Source of the DNA: Beta vulgaris subsp. vulgaris
Taxonomy: Eukaryota > Streptophyta > Magnoliopsida > Caryophyllales > Amaranthaceae
Direction: 5' to 3'
DNA: 64,000 bases
NCBI RefSeq assembly: GCF_026745355.1
Contig: NC_079206.1
Coordinates: 12,368,779-12,432,778, forward strand
Positions 11,201-23,480 of the stretch are shown one piece after another. Numbering within the stretch: position 1 is the stretch's first letter; every line of letters starts with the position of its first letter. A program made the position numbers and the translations under genes. The notes below the pieces were generated by a model. That model ran no database searches. It had not been told where the DNA came from and saw only the letters and a list, made by a program, of their open reading frames with translations.

Positions 11201-14200
11201 ATTCTGCTATACTGGGAGCCATTTGCGCTCGTTTGTATTTCCTAATTTTACATTTGTAAGTTCAAAGATATGCATGGTTGTCATTATTCTCAACCTCTTG
11301 ATGTTGACAATTCCCCCTCCCCCTCCCCCTCCTGAATTATATCGGAAATGACTAGGGACATTATAATGGTGAGTTGGTGACATGTTTGTGCAGCCTGCTG
11401 TTGCACTGTTATATACTTAATATTCAAGCTGCATATATATAATTGCTGGTTTATTAGACTCTAAGATGTGCATGGGGTAGGAAAGCAATCTATTTCCTCT
11501 CCTTTATTTCTTGTAACTCTACATGATATCCTTTAGTTTTCCTTTTTACAGAGGTTGATTTTTTTCTCTTTCAATTTTTTACTCTATGAGTAATCTCCAA
11601 GTGTAAGAATGATTGGAAGTGACTAATTGATTGGGTGCATCGACTCTTGTGGTATTTCTGGTTTCCTTGATTGGTGGTTGTTTTCTAAGGGGGAATTCTT
11701 GTGGCTATTTTATTTGCTATATCTCTTTACACTTGCCAACATAAACCTCCCCATGCATATGCTTTTCCTTTTGGCCATTTTGCACCTATGTTTGGAAATT
11801 TAAGTTTTTAAAAACAGATTAAAGCCTTTCCGTGGAGAGCTGTTTTGAAGGATCAATGCTAATGTGCTGGAAATCAGATTAACAAAGTATAATAAGAGGG
11901 GAAAAATTTAAGGATATGTTCTATTAATCGAATCAAAAAAATCTATATCCAATACAACTTCTCACTTTCGAGATATGAGGTCTCTCCCAAGGCAAAATGC
12001 AAAACATCAAATATCTGGATGGGTATTACTTGTTCCCTCTTACCTTACTTAGGCTATGTTTAGTTCACCTGAAATTTTCTTATCTGAACTTATCTGATCT
12101 GATCTGAACTTATTTTTTCTTATCTGATCTGATCTGAACTTATTTTTTCTGATCTGATCTGAACTGATCTGATTTACAAGATCTTATCTTTTATAAAATA
12201 TATTATTACTATTATATTATTACTTTGTAAATCATTATTATGCAATACATTATAAGATCTTCTTTATAGTATTACTATTATTATCATTTTATTTCTATTA
12301 CAACTTTTACACAACTTTTATTATTATAATAATAATTATTATTATCATTATTATAAGAACAACAATAATAATTATAATCATAATTATTATTATTACAAAA
12401 TAATTATATAACTCAAGTCATTATTTTATAAGAGCACTTATACAATGTTTCACACTTTCCCTTAAAAAAAGTTTCACACTTGAGAAGTCGGCAAACTCAA
12501 CTCTTTTTTTTCCATATAAAATAAAATAAGATATACAAACAACTATGACTTGAGCAAAAAATAAATAAATATCGTGCAACTTCAAATAGCTAGAGAGATT
12601 TGGAATTCGGTAGGAAGAGGTATACCGAATCTAAATTTATAATTTGTATCTCACACTTAGCTTATTTTGAAATGTAATCCGAACTTAGTAGTTTCGTTGT
12701 CATGAATTTGAGATATCATATTTATATATTTCTTATTTTTGCGTCAATCTTATGTTCTTAACAGTGGCTTTTAATTTTCTATTATTTAATAACAACAAAA
12801 TAACTTAATATAATAATAACAATGACATTTATAATGGTAACAACAAGATTAATAATAATTACCAATATTAATAATTAATAAGTACAAACAACAACAATAA
12901 TAATTCTTTTGAACAAATGTACTAGTAAATAATAATACCCCTTTGTATTTTTTTATCTTTCTCACTTAGAATCTTGACACTATTCACAATTAGAGATAAT
13001 CTTTTAGATTTTTCTCAATATATAAGAAAAAATATAGTCATGTGGGGTCTTGTTTGATTCGTCTCAATGAGTACTTTATTAATATTCAATTATTATAATT
13101 TTTATTAATATGTAATGAAAGATATTTATATAATAATGAGTTTTTAAATATAAGCATGATATGATCTGAACTGATCTGATCTGGTCTGATCTGATCTGAT
13201 CGGATCTGAACTTATTTTTTCTGATCTGATCAGATCTGATCAGATCTGAAATAAGCAAAAATAAGGTGAACTGAACATAGCCTTATACTACCCTAGCATA
13301 GTGCTATTATTCCCTTCCTATCGCGCTTCATACCCTCCCTTAACAAACTATGTCAGTACAAGGAATAATCAGTACAAGAATTGAAAAGGAATAAAGGAAT
13401 CTTTCTGTCACTAGCTATCATGCTGAGGTGGAATGTACATATGTGATGAGATTGTCACTACCTTGATTTCTTGCATAATGATTACTTGGGAACATGATCA
13501 CGTAATAAGCATATATCCCACGATCTGCGATATACCAGATTGCAACTTATGTATTTTGAGATGAGGACTCTTCTTTTCTTGCGTTACGGGTTTGCTGCAT
13601 ATCTTCGGATCAGATTGTTTAAATTGTGTGTATAAAGTGGGTATGCTCGCCTTCTCTTTTGTTGCATATGCAAGTCTTTCATTTGCTATGGAAAGATATA
13701 TAGGAGGAAGTTTCTTTGGCAAGGAACTTACTTGGCTATTCTTTGCTTTTAGTGGTTAGGGCTAAGGAGTGAGATAACAACTTTCAAGACTAGAGGTATA
13801 GATGGGGAGGAGCTATGGGATTGACTGGTTCACCTCGTGTACCTTTGGCATTACTCAATAGGTGTCTTTGGTGGGATTTTTTATATTAAAACAGAGCAAT
13901 ACCAATCACACTAATCTCTCTGCGTTGACTAATGTTATGGCCTTACGGGAGTTGTTGCTCTTTACTCTTGCATTTGTTTCCTTTTGATGAAATTTCCTAC
14001 TTTTTGTGTGTTTATCTGACCCAATTTTTTTCAATCTCTAATTTAGGTGGATTCATATGCTTATGTGCCTCCTAATTTCCAGCATTCGATCGACAGTGAT
14101 GCACCTGCTACTCTTGTTGTTTTTGAACGAAGGTTTATCCTACATTCTTTTTACATCTATATCTGTATAAATTTGTTACCACATTTGGAGAATTCTTGCA

Positions 14201-17200
14201 AAATGGTTGTCTGTGTTATTGCCCAGTTTTTGTGTACATTTAACTATCTAGGTATATCGGGGCATTAAGGATATGATCTTTTCAATAGATTTTCCGTTGA
14301 ACATTCAATTATCCAAGGATATTGTTGCATTAAGGATATGATCTTTTAGTAGATTTTTGAAGTAAAATATGTTTGTTAAGGTTTTTGTAACTTAATAGTT
14401 TGTTATTACTCTCAAGATATATTCAAAGGAATAATCCCAACTATGATTAGTCTTCTCATAATAATCTCAATTATGGGTTTCCATTTTTTATTCTCAAGAT
14501 ATATTCTCAAGATATATTCTCATGATATATTATCTTTTATTATATGTTATTACGGGTTTCCATTTTTATCTTTCACAGGAATGACACTATTCACAATTAT
14601 AAAGAATCTTCTAAATTCTTCTCAATATATAAGAAAAAATATAGTCATGTGGGGTCTTGTTTTGATTCATCTCAATGAGTCCTTTATTAATATTCAATCA
14701 TTATAGTGTTTTCTAATATGTAAGTAAATATATTTAAGGTCAGAGAAGTACATTGACAAAGGCAAAGTCAAAACATGAAAGAAAAAAATACAGAGGGATT
14801 AAATGATTGTAATGACTAGAATTTCATAATAATCACAATGAATTATGAGACTTTTGAGTTCTGTGAAAGCTGAATTAGATTGTGTCAAATTAAACTTATA
14901 TGTGCTGAAGTTATGTTTCTAAGATAATAAAATGGCCTAACTACTCTTTTTCATTTCCCTTTTTCCTGGGAACAATTCGCGTCAAGTACGAATACAATAA
15001 ACAAAGTAGGATAAGCTTTATGTTCATGAATTATATCCAAATAGTGGAGCAGTATAAACTTTCTTGGACTCTCCTACATCATTTACTCTCGTTCTAGAAG
15101 AAGAAATTATCTGATTAAGGGTGAGGAAATCAATGTCTATGATACCAGATGACCAGGTAATCAAGTTAATGATACAGATTTCCTGAAGAACCAGCTTGGA
15201 AAGACCTAATGTTGAAATCCCATCCTTTGTAAACCATTTATATTTCTTTTGGATGTTTTGAAAGAGGTACTTATTTTTTGTAGGTATTCTTATCTCGGTG
15301 ATCATGTTCCTGAGGTGATGATTGGCTCGACGGATAAGCAGCAGCTTCTTGAAACTCCTGGCGAGGTACATTTTACTTTTGTAATCCATAGTTTTTTCTG
15401 TTGCTTTTCTTTCTTCACCATATATTTCTTGCTTTGTTTGTGTATATGTATGTGTGTGTCTGCTTTTGGGGTGCCTTGTTTTGTAATTTGTATGCATTAT
15501 TTTGCCTTTCGGTGGTGAATGAGCATTTTGAATACACGGGCAACCGGTAACAGTGTGTAATAATATTATCATGTACTAAGAACTGAGTATTTGAAGCCTC
15601 AATCTGTGTCCAAAGCATGAAAAAGATTTTCTTACGAGTTACCACAGAGATAATTTTTATTTTCCTTATGTGATGTAATGGTGTAAAACGTCTATGGTGA
15701 TTAGACAAAGACAAAGCCAATGCTCTGGTATGTCCTCCCTAATATGCTGAATACATGCTTTCTCTCCTGTGTCCAGATTTTCCAGCTCAGGAAGCTTCTT
15801 CCAACATCAATGGCCTATGATTTCAATATCCATGTAAGGCAAAATGCATTACAGAGATCTAAATTTTGATTTTGCAGTTACACATGATTTTAATGTTTTA
15901 AAGTGTCTAAGTTGGTTATATGATTTGTCTTAACTATTACCTTTTATTTAACAATCTATTTCTTTTATTTAACAATTCATTTCATTTTTTTTTGTAAAAG
16001 GAATCTTAGCTGCTAGACTGCTACAATGGTAGAGACTAAGATAGCATACTTGATGCTTCTTGGGATCCTAATTAATTATTATGTCATGTGACGAGGTGGT
16101 GATTATTTTATAGCTATTAATTAGTTCATGCTTCAAAACATGTCCTATCTTTAAAATTTTAGTTCTATATTTCAATAGAAACCAACAAGTCACACATTAA
16201 AGCTTATGGGTTTCAATGGGAAAAAGAATGAAAAAGGTTATTTTTTTGTTTCATCGTTAAGCCTTTGTTCTCCTCAACTTATCAAAATAAGTTTCAGCAA
16301 AAGAAGTTAAGTTCAGCAAAACTAGGTTCAATATAAATAAGTTTAGCTGAAGTAAGTTAAGTTCAACAAAAGTAAGTTAAGTTCAGCTAAAATAAGTTCA
16401 ATAGTTGACAATATATAAAGAAATTGTACTTAACACAAATGAGTTCCAGCAAAAATAAGTTAGCTTCACAAAAATAAGTTCACCAAAGATAAGTTAAGGT
16501 CACCAAAAACAAGTTAAGTTTAGCACAAATAAGTTAAGTTCAGCAAAAATAAGAGAACAGAGCCTGAATCAAAACAGAAAGAGTAAAGTGAAGGCTTATT
16601 GTCCTTTTCTATAAATATTCAAAATTTGATCCTAATCTGTTAATAGTTTAAATTTCTAAGACATCCTTGTTTGGCATATTTAATTCTTTGCTCTGTACGC
16701 CTGCAGATCATGGATTTTCAGCCTGGGGAATTTCTTAATGTTAAGGTAACCCTGTTGCTCTATTCTTCCATTGATCCTCTTTTGAGGATTCTTATTAATT
16801 TTCTTCATACCTCTATATATTTTTTATTCTAATGAAATCTTTCTTCACAAAAGAAAAAAGAGAATAGGAAAAGGAAAAAGGAAAAATAAATTCCTTTTTT
16901 CTTTCTGTCTGGGGGAGTGGTGTATGGTGACATGGCTGTAGATCTTGTTTCTGAACCAGACTGTAGGTTTCCTTGTTTCTACTTCTTTAAAGGGCTTTCT
17001 GTCTAGCGTTTTCTGGTTCAGGACTTTGTATTATTGTGACTAGTCCTATATGCACGCGATGCGTGCGAAAACAAACAAAAGGTCAATTGCGTTATACTCC
17101 CTCCGTCCCATAATATAGTGCTTGTTTCTTTTTTACACGGTCTTCAAGACGTAACTTTGACCTTTAATGTCTTCAATTCCGCATTAATAAAAAATATAAA

Positions 17201-19942
17201 GAGTTGATATTATGAAACTATACATTGAGACGAATCTAACAAGATCTCACATGAATATGTTCTTTTATACTCCCTCCGTTTCCTAAAGATCTTCCTTGTT
17301 ACTGTTCCTACAGATACCAAGGAGAATCCACTTGTGTGGGGTGTGGGGTGGGTAAAGTAGGAGAGAGAAAGGGGTTAAGATAAATAAACAAATAAAAAGG
17401 GGTTAAAGTAGGAGAGAGAAAGGGGTTAAGATAAATAAACAAATAAAAAGGGGTTAAAGTAGGAGAGAGAAAGGGAGTAAAATTGAATTAATAATGTAAT
17501 AGTGGACCATATGATAGGGACATGAGAGGGTAAAAAGGGAAAAAAAATCCAAATAAGGAATAAAGTAAAAGAGGGAAGATCTTTTGGAAACGCACTTAAA
17601 TGGAAAGAGGGAAGATCTTTAGGAAACGGAGGAAGTATATACAAATGAGAATATTCGGTCAGGATTTTAAAGTTTGATCCATCAAAAATGAAGTAGGCAC
17701 TATATTATGGGACGGAGGGAGTAATATAAACAAAAAATTGTTCATAAAGTTCATTGTATAATTTTTTTTTTCTGTTTTTTGAAAACCAATAAATCAATGA
17801 TGATGTAAATATTTTGTTAATTGAGGATATAATGATAAAAGATGGTGAATTTGTATTTTCTTACTTAAAGTTATAAAAGGATTTACCATTTTTGGTATCC
17901 CCTTCTCATCCCTTAAATAATAGAGATACGTTTTGTTGGTTGTGATATTCCTTTTTCCTTTTGTTATTTTTTGTTTTGGCAGTTACTTGAGATAAGTGGT
18001 GAAGTTACTGATTTGAAAAAAATCTTTATTTCTCTTTTGATTTTTTTGTTCCCCCCCCCTTTTTTTTTTTTTTTTCCTTTTTGTTATTCTATTGGATGTA
18101 ATTTGCTTCATGAGTTGGGGCTAAAATAGGTGTTTTTAGATTTTTGGTGTCCTACCCCTTTTTGACATATAGAATAGAGATAAACGGTTTACTGCTGTTC
18201 CAATTTTACTTGTCACAATGATTTTATTTCATGTTAGCATGGTGTTTGACAAGTGTTTGGAGTCTTTGGACTTCGGATTTTTCCCCTTCTGCAGGAGGTT
18301 CATTACAATCAACATGGTTTATTACTACTCGAGGGTCAGGGCATTTACAGATTGGGGGACAGCTGGTAAGAATCCATGTTCTTCAATAGATTTACATGAA
18401 CACATTATTCTTTTTCTTAGGCTTTCATTTTTCTTTTTTGTTTCATTTATTTGAACATGTTCTTTTTTTTTTATAAAACTTCAAAGATCGTAGTGAGACA
18501 AGTCTTATACAGGTCAACTAGGCCAACTATTGAATGCTAATGCCTAATGTGCAAATATAAGTAAGTTTATATCATAAATTGTGTTTTCATAACAGTCTAT
18601 GAAATCTGACATAAGAAAATCTATGAATGAAACAGTAAGGACCGAGGACTCGAAGTCTTCTGGCAACATTCATTTATATAAACTAGGTTTTCATTCAGGT
18701 GACAAAATCTGACACAACAATTGTGGGGAAAATCCATGCATCGAGTCATGGACCCAAAGCAAAGCCATGTCCCATTAATAAGTAGTATTAGATAGGTACA
18801 ATGCTGGCAAAAATTCTTTGACTGATTCCAAACATAAGATCTACAAATTGATGTAAAGCGCTGTCTAAGAAGCATGAACTTTTCTTTCCTTATCTTCACT
18901 GGAACAAGAACCAACATCATATAAGTACATATTGTCAAAGTCAAATCAGGGGTAGTCTTGCTTTTATCTTTCATGAAAACCGTCTCTATAAGAGTGGCTA
19001 TCTAGAATTTCTCGAATGAGGATTCAAATTTAAGATGAAAAAAAATAATGACATGAAACAAAATCCAAGACCATAGTTCAAATTGCAAATTCCGAATGAT
19101 AACCAATAGCATCTAGTGGATGGGATTACATAAGAGGAGAAAAAAAGAGAAAAAATGTTTACCATTATACTTGATATTTCATCAAGAACTCTGTCTACAT
19201 AGTAATTGCCCTATACAATAAGTTTGCATTTTCCAAATTAAACATTCCTGGAAATTTAACGTGCAGCAGCTGTCATCTTCAAAATTAGAGATTTCGTTTA
19301 TGCCTTAGCCATCCATCTGATCACCGGATGATAGAGTAAAAAGTTTGCTCACCGGGAGCCATTTTGGAGCAATTATAACAAATAAAGCAGATGATCGATG
19401 CTAACGCAAGACTCAGCTCACAGCTTATATGATAAGCCTTCCTGCACCAGATTAGCGTCCCCAACTTTTCATCTTAGTTCTGGTGATGAAAATTGTATAT
19501 CGGCTGATAATTTTAACACCCAACTCGTGTCAGTATGTCAGCAAAGAGCTTTTAACCATATCCATATGCATTTAAACTTCCCCTTTTAAGCCAACTCATG
19601 AGACATATATTACGTAAACTTTGAGCACTAACCCCACATATCCCTTGACATGTTGATGAATTAGTTATTTTCTCAAGTTCTTTCTCTCCTTAAGAAGTGT
19701 GTAACTGTAACATATTGATGTTTATCATGTAATAGGTATCCTGTTCAAGCAGGCGATGCTATATGGATGGCTCCATTTGTGCCACAATGGTGAGCTAAAT
19801 TTTCTTTTACTTCCAACAGATTTTCTAATATTGATTAGTGTAATTAAACTGATATTTGTGCAACTCCTTCAGGTATGCTGCCCTTGGAAAATCCAGGACA
19901 CGTTATCTGCTGTACAAAGATGTAAACAGGAATCCTCTGTAG
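8227..19942 (+). CDS. UGLYAH: (S)-ureidoglycine aminohydrolase, 13 exons
   Basis: Hydrolyses (S)-ureidoglycine to (S)-ureidoglycolate and ammonia in the ER, a late step of purine/allantoin breakdown; Mn2+-dependent bicupin family. Exons: 8227-8281, 8382-8510, 10014-10101, 10182-10258, 10441-10480, 10754-10820, 14047-14132, 15284-15365, 15777-15833, 16707-16745, 18295-18365, 19736-19789 and 19873-19942. All have GT-AG borders and the phases close exactly: 915 nt, 304 aa, close to the usual 300. There is a hydrophobic N-terminal signal (about residues 1-26), then FCSAP, LPGFTRSVYK and LITPESHV. Cupin 2 has EVHYNQHG (E241, H243, H247) and PQWYAAL (Q281), the expected metal ligands. The product ends DVNRNPL. 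No frameshift or stop seen. Less certain: exon 1 (55 nt). A start at 8324 with no first intron would also give a hydrophobic N terminus, but the T-rich tract before GGCAG favours splicing. Confidence 0.95.
12052..13282. mobile_element. Tourist-like element with (TGATC)n arms in UGLYAH intron 6
   Basis: Inverted ends GGCTATGTTTAGTTCACCTG and (right end, reverse) GGCTATGTTCAGTTCACCTT, with TTA on both sides (12049-12051, 13283-13285), the PIF/Harbinger signature. Inside each end are runs of TGATC pentamers broken by GAACTTATTTTTTC (12080-12180 and 13160-13250). The core is AT-rich and non-coding. The same element is found inverted and nearly full length at 60951-62282, and as a short deletion form at 58037-58397. 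No transposase, so non-autonomous. Confidence 0.88.
14571..14722 (+). mobile_element. Fragment of the (TGATC)n Tourist-like family in UGLYAH intron 7
   Basis: The stretch GACACTATTCACAATTA ... AAAATATAGTCATGTGGGGT ... CCTTTATTAATATTCAAT matches the core of the element at 12052-13282 (about 12965-13130) with scattered differences. Neither terminal inverted repeat nor pentamer arm is present. Upstream (14410-14530) are several copies of CTCAAGATATATTCTCA. Confidence 0.6.
16259..16565. mobile_element. Probable Tourist-like element with AAGTTAAGTTCAGC-type arrays in UGLYAH intron 9
   Basis: The left end AGCCTTTGTTCTCCTCAACTT and the right end read in reverse, AGGCTCTGTTCTCTTATTTT, are imperfect inverted repeats. 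The interior is almost entirely degenerate units of AAGTTAAGTTCAGCAAAAAT. The ends resemble those of the element at 2725-3887 (GTTCTC plus CAACTT). TTA lies next to the left end, but the right flank is not a clear match, so the borders are less certain. Confidence 0.55.
17097..17721. mobile_element. Stowaway-like MITE inside the intron-10 Helitron
   Basis: Ends CTCCCTCCGTCCCATAATAT and (reverse, right) the same 20 bases and a few more, through ATAGTGC. TA flanks both sides. At 625 bp it is long for a Stowaway because another Stowaway-like element sits within it. Confidence 0.88.
17270..17635. mobile_element. Second Stowaway-like MITE nested in the first
   Basis: Ends CTCCCTCCGTTTCCTAAAGA and, read in reverse from the right, CTTCCTCCGTTTCCTAAAGA, with TA on both sides. 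Inside, a unit of about 51 bp starting GTAGGAGAGAGAAAGGGG is repeated twice plus a partial third copy (about 17355-17475). Confidence 0.87.
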
Positions 19943-20050
19943 TGATGTTTGGACTAGTGAGGAAAATACAGAATGATGGGTCTTTTGTGTATCTTTGTAC
20001 TGAAACTCCATTTGTAAGGTCATGGGCAAGTCTGTGTACATGTACCAACC

Positions 20051-20066
20051 AATAAATACATAATAA
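20051..20066 (+). terminator. Poly(A) signal region of UGLYAH
   Basis: AATAAATACATAATAAAG, two AATAAA-type hexamers about 110-125 nt after the UGLYAH stop codon, suitable as the polyadenylation signal. Confidence 0.5.
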
Positions 20067-22049
20067 AGATTTGCATATGTCATGGCCTTCTTGTTATTGC
20101 TTGAATGAAAATGTACGTTTCCAATATAATTTTTGTGGGCCAGATAGTTGGCACTATTGATCAGAGTCTGAAGGCATATGAGCTTTGCTTTAGCACTCCT
20201 ATGGTATGTAGGTGATGCAGTGAGGATCCGTCAGTGTCTTGGTAGTGAGATTTCATATTATCTAGCAAAAGGCTGGGACTCTCAAGCTTCACGGGGTTGG
20301 CTATCAGAGAAGTAGCTGCACAACACAACTTGATTGATCTCCAGCTTAATCATGCGGAATGAGCTGGTAATCTTAATATGGGTGAGACGATGGAGAAGTT
20401 TTCTTGCACACTTAAGCCGTCATGAACTAGAAAGCCGAGTGTTGGATTTCACTATCCTAAGAAGTCATATCGTCCGCAGGCTGAAAATGTTGTCGCTATC
20501 CGTCTCTGAAGTTAAGGGTCGACTTGGAATACTTCTAGAGTTTGCTTAATCCTATCATTCCTTTCTTGTCAACTGTTAAATCATATCTATTCATGTCTTG
20601 GCACATAATAAAGGTTAATGTTGTATTTGCCTATAATTATGAGACAAATTCTGGTTATTATGAAGCTGATGTACTAATACTATTACTTTCAATTTCTTTT
20701 GGACATACAGTTCTTACTTTCTCTTCCCCCCTCTCTTGTTTATGTGTTACTCCTTATCATTTCCTGGCTTTGCTGATCTTCAAGTGGCAATGGTGGCCTT
20801 GGGTATTCTCTAATCCCTTTAATTAGCTGACTGTCCAATGAAAATTTAAGGTATGATACAAAAGGAGCTGATCCTTATCCACCATTCTCACAGCATATTC
20901 TGTTTCAGGCTTAATGACTTCGAAATTTCGATTGTCACTGGTTGAAAGGTAATCTGGAGGGCGGAAAAGATGGATAAGTATCTCTGGTCGTACGGCTTAA
21001 CCCTATCTGCACAGAAAGGCTACTTTGACCAACTGAAGGTATGAAGATTTACGCATTGATTCTTTTATCAAGAAGGGAATAAATAGTGATAAAGAAAATA
21101 TTTTTCCTGTTAGTTGAGAATTCTTTTTTGCTATACCTCATTGATTCTGCATAATAGGCAAGTTCCATGAAACTTCTCTAATCCAATAGTTACTAGGAAC
21201 TAGGGTTTGTGTCATTGGAGCTTATCCAGTTTCTTTTTAGCTGAAAGCTGTTAAATTATTATCTTAAAGAAAATTAGTGTTATAGCTTCCATGTTCAATA
21301 TGATTATCTAAATGCTTTTGAAGATATGGGAGTATGGAGCTTCCACTAATCTCATAATGCGTCACATGGCAATGGGGTAAAATGAAGATGAATTTGATCC
21401 CATGAAAAAGACACCGACCCTGCCTTTTCCGTTGCCTTCCATGAGATGCCTCCCTTCTATTTACAGTAACATTTCCATTTTGGGAAGATTATGATAAATC
21501 TTTCCTTTTTTTTACCCCAAAAGCTCGCCTTTGTTCCTTCATTCACTCTACACTTCCTTTTATTTTCCTCATCCCTTTTTTATTCATTCTTTTTTAAAAG
21601 CATTTATTCCTTTTTCTTTTATACTATTAAATTTACTTTTGTTAAAGTAATAGTTAGTGCCATTGATCAGGTGTGAAACTTGCCTCTGCCACTCACAACT
21701 TGTGGTAACTGTAATTAATCTTTTGACGCTTTATTCAACCCTATTACTGCCATATTAAGTGGCTTATGTGCTCTTGGGGATTCAAAGTATGTTTTTACCT
21801 TTTAAAATTGGTTATAATTATGCTCTCTCTGGTTTTACCATTCTCTATGTTATGCCATCATAGCATCCTAAGACCATCACTCCAGTCGCTGCCCTCATTG
21901 ATTCAAGTGGGCATTGGGGCATAGTATATCTATCGGTCAAGTTGCCATTAATGAATATCTTGGAATATTTGTTCCATTTCTGAATAACATTAAATCTTTA
22001 TAAAATAAATAGTACAATAGGTGTATAAAAGGAGTGTTAGAGCAAGAAT
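20067..22049. other. Intergenic, with one possible isolated coding exon
   Basis: No gene I can defend. A short exon-like reading at 20970-21038 (ATG then 22 codons, MDKYLWSYGLTLSAQKGYF, ending AAG before GTATGA) looks protein-like. A second one at about 26160-26212 reads RNDYGSHGDLDYINFW before a GTATGT donor. The phases of the two do not join directly, so an exon would be missing between them. I do not recognise the peptide. The remainder is AT-rich with pyrimidine tracts. Confidence 0.3.
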
Positions 22050-23480
22050 GGTTTTTTTTTTTGTTGGTACATGAGTGAAGTTAGGACACTCTTCTCTCAA
22101 GGGAGAACCCTAACGAATTAAGTAAAACAAATTTTTTGAAGATTAGGATCAGTGGATGAAACTATGTGAACTGAGGCAGCATAACTATTGTGACATTTTT
22201 TTGATAGGAGATCCGCTACTCGATTAACTTCCCGAAAAATATGTTTAGTGGTATAAAATCTGAAGTGATAAAGGAGATGTCGAATGTCTTCAATGAGAGT
22301 TTGTATGGCCCAGCAGGGGTATGTGTTTGTCTAGAATTGGGTATGTGTTTTGATAACATGATTGATGATTTATGAAAATTCACCAATTGTCCTGAATTAA
22401 GACAAAAATTTCTAGGATGTTTTTTAAGCGGTGGGCAGAATCCAGGTTGGCTTTACAAAATAATAAAGCGTCATCAGCAAAAAATAGTCCTGGAATTGTC
22501 TGAGCATGTGGAGCAAGTTTAATTTCGATTCCTGATTTTGTAGATTTTGATGCAAAATCTAGTTGTCTACAGAGGACGTTAATACATAAAATAAAGAGGT
22601 ACGACGATAAAGGGTCACCCCGGCGAATGCCTTGAGAAGGATGGAATACAGAAATAGTATCTTGATTTATGACTAGTGATTAAGAGACTGATGAAAACCA
22701 TAACTTTGGAGGACATGGTGTATAAAATCCCATTCTATACGGTCAAAGGCGTTTTCCAAATCCAGTTTAAGCGCGAACCAACCCCTTTTACTTTTTGATT
22801 TATTAAAGATATTGAAGATTTCTTGGACAATAAGGACATTATCATAGATTAGTCTTCTAAGAGTGAACATTTTGGAAGGGACTAATAATTTTAACAAGTA
22901 TTGGTCACAGGCGTTCAACTAAGATTTTCGAGATGACTTTATATAATATGGTGCATAAGCTAATAGGTCTAAATTGATTCGGTTTTTCAGGAGTGACAAC
23001 TTTTGGTATCAAAGAAATTGACGTGTGATTAACACCACGAAGGACCCATGATTGAAAAAATCATGAATTGCTTTATAAATATACGAACCTAGGATATCCC
23101 AATATTTTTGGAAAAATTTAGATCCAAATCCAATCGGATCCTAGCGATTTAGTAGGATCTATGCTAAATATAGCATCTCGAATTTCATTGTCAGTAATAG
23201 GTGCTGTTAATTGGCAATTGTCAGAATCAGAGACTATAGAGGAGATACAAGGCAAAGATATAAATCGAGGAGATCGGTGAGCGGTTTTAAATCGTTTTTG
23301 AAATTCAGATAGAAAGGCGTTATGAATATCATGTGGGGAATCAACCCATCGATTCAAATGATTTCTAATGCGTAAAATCTGTTGCCATTTGATCTTAGTT
23401 GTTATCAGAAAAACGAAGTGTTCCAATCTCCTTTCGTCAGCCATTGTTTTCGAGAGTATTTGCCCCAATATTTTTGATAG
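22050..23480 (-). pseudogene. Degenerate LINE (L1-type) with RT and RNase H remnants
   Basis: Read on the minus strand: QWLTKGDWNTSFF near 23410-23450 (the W..GD.NT.FF motif upstream of LINE reverse transcriptase); then DNEIRDAIFSIDPTKSLGSD; then LKLDLENAFDRIEWDFI (22720-22770); then GIRRGDPLSSYLFILCINVL near 22570-22630; and LFFADDALLF (catalytic FADD, about 22463-22492). After a gap comes an RNase H-like tail, KHIFREVNRVADLLSKKC (about 22190-22245). A T tract at 22050-22062 would be its poly(A) tail. Frameshifts and stops break the frame many times, and a segment between RT and RNase H is missing. It is dead and 5'-incomplete. No target duplication was found. Confidence 0.85.

Larger units (their letters stand above)
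17040..17926 (-). mobile_element. Non-autonomous Helitron in UGLYAH intron 10
   Basis: On the minus strand the 5' end is TCTCTATTATTTAAGGGATG and the 3' end is the hairpin GCACGCATCGCGTGC, then ATATAGGA, then CTAG before a T (plus-strand ACTAG at 17039-17043). These are the marks of the same Helitron group seen at 40371, 43655 and 60852. Most of its length is a Stowaway insertion. Confidence 0.75.

Noticed and set aside
15024..15572. 182-codon minus-strand open frame
   Set aside because: It overlaps UGLYAH exon 8 antisense and its introns; composition is intron-like and no motif is seen.
18621..18974. 117-codon minus-strand open frame in UGLYAH intron 11
   Set aside because: No recognisable motif, no splice or leader context; consistent with chance.
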